Source: an uncultured Chloroflexota bacterium (GTDB taxonomy: Bacteria > Chloroflexota > Anaerolineae > Anaerolineales > UBA4823). Taken from it: DNA of 36,626 nt. The notes below the pieces were generated by a model. The model searched no databases. It was not told the origin of the DNA and worked only from the letters and a program-made list of their open reading frames with translations. Position numbers and translations under genes: made by a program. The stretch spans positions 1 to 36,626 of the forward strand of contig CAIQIV010000345.1 in the NCBI GenBank assembly GCA_903871905.1, written 5' to 3'. Shown here piece after piece: positions 32,314 to 36,626 of this stretch (its first letter is position 1; each line of letters opens with the position of its first letter).

Positions 32314-33708
32314 ATGTTCGGAAACGATCGAATGAGTGAAATCTTCCTGCGCTCCCGCACGGGGCAGTTCATGAAAGAGGTCGAATTTGACCTGATGCTG
32401 GCCCGACGCACAAATGAGCTGGTCAAGGAATTCAACATCCCGTTCAATGCCAACCTGGTGTGTCCGGCGGATGATGACCTGGCGGATCGCGTTTTCGAGG
32501 CTGGCTTGCAGCTCTTTGTGGATATCGGCGCTTACCACCTGGACACCCAGCGGGTGCTGAAATTCACCCGCCAGGAGATCCTGGACGCGCTGCGCCTGGC
32601 GCCGGATACCCTGTATCTGGGCGAGGGTCGGGACATGGTGATTGCCCGTCATCGAGGGATCGAAGACCCGAATCCATCGCTGAACCTGACCGGCCCGGCT
32701 GGGCAGCCGTGCAGCGAGGAATTTTATCTGCCGCTGATGATCAGTTATGCCCAGGAACCGTATGTGCATGCCATTGAATCCGGCGCTACGCTGACCTTCA
32801 ATGGTTATGACATCATGGCCAACACCATGACCGAGGTGATGGCGGTGCAGCGGGACAGCGCCACCGCCCGCGAGGCGATCCGCCGGGTGGGGAAGCCTGG
32901 CATGCACATCGGCGATTGCGCCACGGGGATGACTGCCATCGGCAAGATGGCAGCCAGTGACCCGGTGCACTGCCTGCGTCCTTGCGATGGGCGCCTGGTG
33001 GCCCAGATGTGCGAAATGAAGATCAACGATGACCAGTTAGCGCGCGTGCCTCACCTGCGCAACTATGGCTCACACATCATCAACCTGATGACCCCGCTTA
33101 CGGGCGGCATTGGCGGTGGCCCGGCTGGCGTGGCCGTTGTCTCGGTAGCCGAGACGCTGATGGGCGTGGTGTGTTATTTCGCCACCTACCATTACTTGAG
33201 CATCACCCACATCAAGTGGACAAATAACTCGGATCCCTGGGGCATGTACGTGCTGGCGATGGCCGGGCAGGCCATGGCACGCAACAGCCACATTGTCTGG
33301 ACCAATGACCCCTTCAACGTCAATGGCGCGGGCACGGTGGAGAACCTCTATGAGGTAGCCGGGCATGCCATCATCGGCGCGGTGTGCGGCTACCAGCAGC
33401 ATGGGGTAGGCAGCACCGGGGGTAACATGGTAGACCACCACACCGGCCTGGAAGCCGGCTTCCAGGGAGAGGTGGCCGTGGCGGCGACGCGCAGCGGGAT
33501 CACACGTGAGAAAGCGAATGAGATTGCCCAGAAGCTGCTGCCGCTGTACAAGGACACCTTCAAAAGCCCGAAGCTGGGCAAGCCCTTCAATGAGCTGTAT
33601 GATGTCAAGACGATCACCCCGCACCAGGAATGGCGCGACTGTTACCGCCAGGCCAAGGACACCCTGAGCCAGATGGGGTTGAACTTCGCGGTGGGTCCCT
33701 GGGACTAA
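32314..33708 (+). CDS. MtmB-family corrinoid methyltransferase lacking pyrrolysine (copy 2)
   Basis: The 464-residue protein aligns by eye with MtmB: ARRTNELVKEFNIPF, LGEGRDMVIARHRGIEDP, LTGPAGQPCSEEFYLPL, GKPGMHIGDCATGM, TGLEAGFQGEVAVAAT, and the C-terminal YDVKTITPHQEW, which is almost the MtmB ending. The pyrrolysine position is Gly200 (codon GGC at 32911-32913). No in-frame TAG occurs. The Pyl residue binds methylamine in MtmB, so this protein should handle a different methylated substrate. GAGGAG seven bases before the ATG supports the start. The gene is richer in G+C than the left half of the window. Only the family assignment is secure. Confidence 0.87.
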   Translation: MFGNDRMSEIFLRSRTGQFMKEVEFDLMLARRTNELVKEFNIPFNANLVCPADDDLADRVFEAGLQLFVDIGAYHLDTQRVLKFTRQEILDALRLAPDTLYLGEGRDMVIARHRGIEDPNPSLNLTGPAGQPCSEEFYLPLMISYAQEPYVHAIESGATLTFNGYDIMANTMTEVMAVQRDSATAREAIRRVGKPGMHIGDCATGMTAIGKMAASDPVHCLRPCDGRLVAQMCEMKINDDQLARVPHLRNYGSHIINLMTPLTGGIGGGPAGVAVVSVAETLMGVVCYFATYHYLSITHIKWTNNSDPWGMYVLAMAGQAMARNSHIVWTNDPFNVNGAGTVENLYEVAGHAIIGAVCGYQQHGVGSTGGNMVDHHTGLEAGFQGEVAVAATRSGITREKANEIAQKLLPLYKDTFKSPKLGKPFNELYDVKTITPHQEWRDCYRQAKDTLSQMGLNFAVGPWD

Positions 33709-33718
33709 AAAAATCGGG

Positions 33719-33724
33719 TATAAT
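33719..33724 (+). promoter_or_regulatory. Candidate -10 (GGTATAAT) before the pterin methyltransferase gene
   Basis: GGGTATAAT lies directly after the MtmB-like stop codon and 49 bases before the next ATG. No -35 is evident. Transcription from here would begin inside the hairpin listed next. Confidence 0.4.
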
Positions 33725-33728
33725 GGAT

Positions 33729-33759
33729 GAGCCTGGGTGGATTTCACCCAGGCTCTTTT
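33729..33759 (+). terminator. Intrinsic terminator or attenuator between the MtmB-like and MtrH-like genes
   Basis: GAGCCTGGGTG and CACCCAGGCTC form a perfect 11-bp stem with a GATTT loop, followed by TTTT. It should reduce transcription passing from the methyltransferase pair to the downstream pterin methyltransferase. Confidence 0.85.
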
Positions 33760-33773
33760 CTGGAGAATATGTG

Positions 33774-34652
33774 ATGCAAACAAAACTCAGAAGCACTTCC
33801 AAAGAAATCACGCTGGATACGCGCGGCCCGGTAGCCATCATCGGGGAGAGCATCAACCCCACCCGGCGCAAAAAGCTCACCACCTCGCTGATGTCCCAGG
33901 ACTTCACCTATGTGTTTGAGTTGGCGAAGATCCAGATCGATACTGGCGCGGATATCCTGGATGTTAATGTGGGCGCTCCCGGAGTAGACGAGATCGACCT
34001 GCTGCCCAAGGTGGCTCGCGCTGTGGCGGAACGCTTCGATATCCCGGTGTGCCTGGATTCGTCCAACCGGGAGGCGCTGATCGCTGCTCTTTCCGTGATG
34101 CCAGGGAAGCCGCTGGTCAACTCAGTGAATGGTGAAGAGGCGTCGCTCAATGCTGTGCTGCCGATCGTCAAGGAATACGGCGCGGCGGTGATCGGATTGA
34201 CCATGGATGATGAGGGCATCTCCAATGACCCCGAGGTGCGCCTGAGCGTGGCGGGCAAGATCCTGGAGCGGGCGGCGAAGCTCGGCATCCCGGCGGAAGA
34301 CGTGGTGATCGACCCGTTGGTGATGACCGTAGGCGCCGATCAGAAAGCCGGGTTGGTAACCCTGACCACCATTGAACTGGTACGCAAGGAGTTCGGCGTC
34401 AACATCAACCTGGGCGCCAGCAATGTCTCCTTTGGCCTGCCGGACCGCCACACGGTCAACCAGGCATTCCTGGCTCTGGCGGCCTATGCCGGGGCAAGCT
34501 GCGTGATCTCCAACTCTGAGAAATTGACAACCACCATCCGGGCAGCTGACCTGCTGCTGGGGCGCGACCCCCATGCCGGCCGCTATATCACCAGTTATCG
34601 CAAAATGGTCAAGCTGGGCCTGATCGAAGATGCCAAAGCTGGAAAATCTTGA
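33774..34652 (+). CDS. MtrH/AcsE-type methylcorrinoid:tetrahydrofolate methyltransferase
   Basis: The ORF-track start overlaps the previous gene; ATG 33774 with GGAG eight bases upstream gives 292 residues. It is a pterin-binding TIM barrel: VAIIGESINPTRRKKL at the start, ADILDVNVGAPGVDE, CLDSSNREALIAAL, PLVNSVNGEEA, VIDPLVMTVGADQ and the signature INLGASNVSFGLPDR, which carries the Asn that contacts the pterin in AcsE. The family moves a methyl group between a corrinoid protein and tetrahydrofolate (or tetrahydromethanopterin). In the context of two corrinoid/MtmB-like pairs it is the expected second step, analogous to MtgA of glycine betaine demethylation. It overlaps the next gene by 23 bases. 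Confidence 0.9.
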   Translation: MQTKLRSTSKEITLDTRGPVAIIGESINPTRRKKLTTSLMSQDFTYVFELAKIQIDTGADILDVNVGAPGVDEIDLLPKVARAVAERFDIPVCLDSSNREALIAALSVMPGKPLVNSVNGEEASLNAVLPIVKEYGAAVIGLTMDDEGISNDPEVRLSVAGKILERAAKLGIPAEDVVIDPLVMTVGADQKAGLVTLTTIELVRKEFGVNINLGASNVSFGLPDRHTVNQAFLALAAYAGASCVISNSEKLTTTIRAADLLLGRDPHAGRYITSYRKMVKLGLIEDAKAGKS

Positions 34653-35316
34653 GATTCATATCGACGCGGATGCCGTGCTGCGCGGCCAGGGTGCGAACCC
34701 GGCTATCATCCGCAGCCGGCGTCCGGCATTGGTGAGCCTGGCGGAGCAGGCAATCCAGGAAGGCCTGCCGCTGGTGGAGCCGAGCGTGGTGATGCGCCAG
34801 TATTCCATCGAAGAAGTGCGGCATGAGCGGTTGCTGCTGGACGGCGGCAGGCAACTCCCGGGAAAACTGCTGGTGCAGCATCTGGGCCAGGCACGCCAGA
34901 TATATGTGCTGCTGTGTTCGATCGGCGCCTCACTGGAGCGGTATTCCCAGGAAATGTGGAGCTCCAGCGCCACCTATGCGCTGGCCCTGGATGGGGTCGG
35001 CTCGGCGGCGGTGGAGGCGCTGGCAAATGCCGCCTGCCGCTTCCTTGAGGACCAGGCCGCTGCCCAGGGCTGGAAAAGCTCGGTGCCCCTCAGCCCGGGG
35101 ATGGTGGATTGGCCGGTGGAAGTGGGCCAGCCGCAGATCTTCCAGCTCCTGGATGAGGAAGCCGCCGGGGTTGACCTGACACAGAGCTTCATTATGGTCC
35201 CGCGCAAGTCCTTGACCATGGTGGTGGGGGTTGGCCCAGATCTGGAGATGGGCGGGCGCACCTGCGACTTCTGCAGTCTGCGGGAAGTATGCCGCTACCA
35301 GGACCATTACGCCTGA
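34630..35316 (+). CDS. Stand-alone MetH activation-domain protein (corrinoid reactivation candidate)
   Basis: The 228-residue protein corresponds to the C-terminal AdoMet-binding activation domain of B12-dependent methionine synthase without the other MetH domains. Visible elements are LCSIGASLERYSQEM, a SPGMVDWPVEVGQPQIFQLL segment matching the MetH 'SPGY-DxP-h-' loop, and SFIMVPRKSLTMVVGVG. The C-terminus adds CDFCSLREVCRYQ, three cysteines that might bind a metal or cluster. In MetH this domain remethylates oxidised cobalt(II) corrinoid using AdoMet. The overlap with the pterin methyltransferase gene and the absence of a RamA-type activase nearby suggest it rescues the two corrinoid proteins. 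Confidence 0.85.
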   Translation: MPKLENLEIHIDADAVLRGQGANPAIIRSRRPALVSLAEQAIQEGLPLVEPSVVMRQYSIEEVRHERLLLDGGRQLPGKLLVQHLGQARQIYVLLCSIGASLERYSQEMWSSSATYALALDGVGSAAVEALANAACRFLEDQAAAQGWKSSVPLSPGMVDWPVEVGQPQIFQLLDEEAAGVDLTQSFIMVPRKSLTMVVGVGPDLEMGGRTCDFCSLREVCRYQDHYA

Positions 35317-35361
35317 AGAGCCAAGGTCCTGGCAGCAGGTAGTTATTAGACCGCAGGTGGA

Positions 35362-36414
35362 TCAGCGCTGAAAGAACTGCTCCCAGGGGATGGGCAGCGA
35401 GGCATCCGAAGCGACGATCTTCGCCAGGGTGCGCACCAGGGGCAGGCGTGCGCCATCCAACTCCCCTTTTTCGACCAAAGCCTCGATCGCCGGACCAATC
35501 TCGAGCAGGATCTCTGCCCCTTCAATCGTTTCCCCGGGCATATAGCGCCCTTTCGCTTCCTGATAATTCATCCCCAGCCCCAGCCAACGCCCCATGCGGC
35601 TGTTGCGCCCGCCCTGGCAGGTGACATACAGGTCGCCCGACCCGGGCAGCGAGTAGACGCTGTCCATGCTGCCCCCAAGGTGCTCGACCAGGTAAGCCGT
35701 TTCCCACAGGCCCTGGGCAAACACCGCCGCCGCCGGGTTGTGCATGGCTGATCCGTTGTCAGCGATTCCCTCTTTTTCCAGCCAGCCCAGGGCAAGCCCA
35801 ACACCAAGCGCATAGGCGTTCTTCATCGCCACACACACCTCCACACCCACCAGATCTGTGCTGGTCCAGATATGGTAATACGGGTTCTGGAGCATGCCGC
35901 GCATCTTCTCAAGCATGGAGGGATCTTTCCCAGCAAACACCACGCAGGTATGCCGCCGGCTCGCCAGCTCGCCGGCGATGGACGGGCCGCCGATGGCCAT
36001 GATCGGTACCTGATCTCTGAATCCAGGCAGCAGCCCTTTACGCAGGATGTCTGGTAGCAGGTGCAGCCGGTTCTCTTCGTTAATCAACCCCTTGGTGAGC
36101 ATCATGATCGGCACTCCCGGCGGCAGAATGGGGTTCAATACGTCAGCCGCCCAACGCACCCCCAGGGAGTTGACTCCCAGGATGAGCAGGTCTGCGCCCT
36201 GGAGCGCCTGTTCCAGCCCGGAGATGGGAAAGGGATCAACCAGGTCGGGAACTCGGGAGCGCAGCCGGGGATGGACCCGGCTTTGATGGATCTCTTCAAT
36301 AATGTCTGTATCCAGGTGGGTTCCCACCAGCCTGACGTTGTAACCGCGGTCGGCAAGTGGGATGCTGAATGCAGTTCCCATCACACCAGCACCCAGAATC
36401 ACAATGTTTTTCAT
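35362..36414 (-). CDS. Glycerol-3-phosphate dehydrogenase-family protein (NAD(P))
   Basis: The 350-residue protein has the Rossmann motif VILGAGVMGTAFSIPLADRG, the loop LILGVNSLGVRW, GGPSIAGELASRRHT, and the catalytic-helix Lys in CVAMKNAYALGVGLALG, all matching GpsA. The C-terminal part with GSGDLYVTCQGGRNSRMG is also GpsA-like. GpsA reduces dihydroxyacetone phosphate to glycerol 3-phosphate for lipids. This protein is somewhat longer than GpsA (about 330) and neighbours an FGGY kinase gene upstream in the same direction, so a role in polyol phosphate catabolism is possible. It starts 39 bases after the kinase stop. Confidence 0.85.
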   Translation of the reverse strand: MKNIVILGAGVMGTAFSIPLADRGYNVRLVGTHLDTDIIEEIHQSRVHPRLRSRVPDLVDPFPISGLEQALQGADLLILGVNSLGVRWAADVLNPILPPGVPIMMLTKGLINEENRLHLLPDILRKGLLPGFRDQVPIMAIGGPSIAGELASRRHTCVVFAGKDPSMLEKMRGMLQNPYYHIWTSTDLVGVEVCVAMKNAYALGVGLALGWLEKEGIADNGSAMHNPAAAVFAQGLWETAYLVEHLGGSMDSVYSLPGSGDLYVTCQGGRNSRMGRWLGLGMNYQEAKGRYMPGETIEGAEILLEIGPAIEALVEKGELDGARLPLVRTLAKIVASDASLPIPWEQFFQR

Positions 36415-36452
36415 CTTGTACCGTCCAATTCTTTGTCGAGATTGAGGTGGTC

Positions 36453-36458
36453 ATTATA
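36453..36458 (-). promoter_or_regulatory. Candidate -10 (GGTATAAT) for the glycerol-3-phosphate dehydrogenase-like gene
   Basis: On the minus strand GGTATAAT overlaps the stop codon of the upstream kinase and lies 38 bases before the dehydrogenase ATG. It may give this gene its own transcript. Confidence 0.45.
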
Positions 36459-36626
36459 CCTGATGCGTCAGCTCCGCCAGGCGGCTGGTCAATTTTTGCA
36501 GGGTGGGGAACAAAGGCTGGTAAACCTGGCAGTAAAGCTGGTCATAGAAAGCCTGTAATTCAGGCTGTGGGTCAAATCGGTCGCTGGCACCGGTCATGCA
36601 CTGGGCGGAAGCGGCGATGGATGGAT
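36454..36626 (-). CDS. FGGY-family carbohydrate kinase, C-terminal fragment cut by window edge
   Basis: This is not in the ORF track. Reading leftward from the window edge, the frame gives SIAASAQCMTGASDRFDPQPEL, then LQAFYDQLYCQVYQPLFPTL and stops after LAELTHQV at TAA 36454-36456. The pattern 'Pdpel-aaYdqlY-vYr-lyP-L' is the usual C-terminal helix of FGGY sugar kinases. The 57 visible residues contain no catalytic motif, so only the family is suggested. It lies directly upstream of the glycerol-3-phosphate dehydrogenase-like gene. Confidence 0.65.
   Translation of the reverse strand, partial: PSIAASAQCMTGASDRFDPQPELQAFYDQLYCQVYQPLFPTLQKLTSRLAELTHQV

Noticed and set aside
32911-32913. Possible pyrrolysine (TAG) codon in the MtmB-like genes
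   Set aside because: The aligned codons are GGC in copy 2 and GAA in copy 1, and both frames are open from start to stop, so no amber readthrough is needed.
33070-33783. 237-residue minus-strand ORF opposite the second MtmB-like gene
   Set aside because: Shadow frame of a GC-rich gene; no recognisable motif, and it would overlap the terminator at 33729-33759.

Overview
The window looks like a chromosomal segment of an anaerobic, heterotrophic member of the Chloroflexota, most likely class Anaerolineae. The main clue is the BMP-type binding lipoprotein: its lipobox cysteine is followed by a long Pro/Ala/Thr/Gln linker of the kind common in that class. The mix of FGGY sugar kinases, BMP-type ABC transport, CarD, RRM proteins and corrinoid methyl transfer also fits. 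Taxonomy is inferred; no rRNA or tRNA gene is visible.

Region 1 (1-13.9 kb) is a sugar, polyol or cyclitol catabolic locus. A leftward sugar-isomerase gene (cut by the window edge) diverges from a rightward run of 13 genes with little or no spacing: GntR/HutC regulator, FGGY kinase, Gfo/Idh/MocA dehydrogenase, Zn-dependent dehydrogenase, PTE-family lactonase, cupin phosphoglucose isomerase, 2-hydroxyacid dehydrogenase, KDPG-type aldolase, shikimate-dehydrogenase-like enzyme, DeoC-like aldolase, second FGGY kinase, TIM-barrel isomerase/epimerase and a second Zn-dependent dehydrogenase. A near-consensus promoter with an inverted repeat in its spacer precedes the regulator, and a stem-loop follows the last dehydrogenase. 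The substrate cannot be read from the sequence. A decayed glyoxalase (VOC) gene follows.

Region 2 (13.9-20.9 kb) is mixed: an Fe-S old-yellow-enzyme family reductase, a flavodoxin-domain protein, a RecQ helicase with C-terminal HEAT repeats, a DUF6159-like membrane protein, an RRM RNA-binding protein with a terminator-like hairpin in its leader, and a CarD/TRCF-domain regulator.

Region 3 (20.9-35.3 kb) is the most unusual part. Two pairs of corrinoid protein plus MtmB-family methyltransferase diverge around a TetR regulator. Both methyltransferases are full length but carry an ordinary amino acid (Glu, Gly) where methanogen MtmB has pyrrolysine. The leftward pair is followed in the same direction by a BMP/nucleoside-type ABC transporter, a second TetR regulator and a one-piece Fe-S L-serine dehydratase. 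The rightward pair is followed by an MtrH/AcsE-type pterin methyltransferase and a stand-alone MetH activation-domain protein. Together these suggest a pyrrolysine-independent route that imports a methylated compound, moves its methyl group onto a corrinoid and then to tetrahydrofolate, and reactivates the corrinoid. The regulator between the pairs is itself a fusion: TetR plus an IS5-family transposase N-terminal domain.

Region 4 (35.3-36.6 kb) has a leftward glycerol-3-phosphate-dehydrogenase-like gene and, at the edge, the C-terminus of another FGGY kinase.
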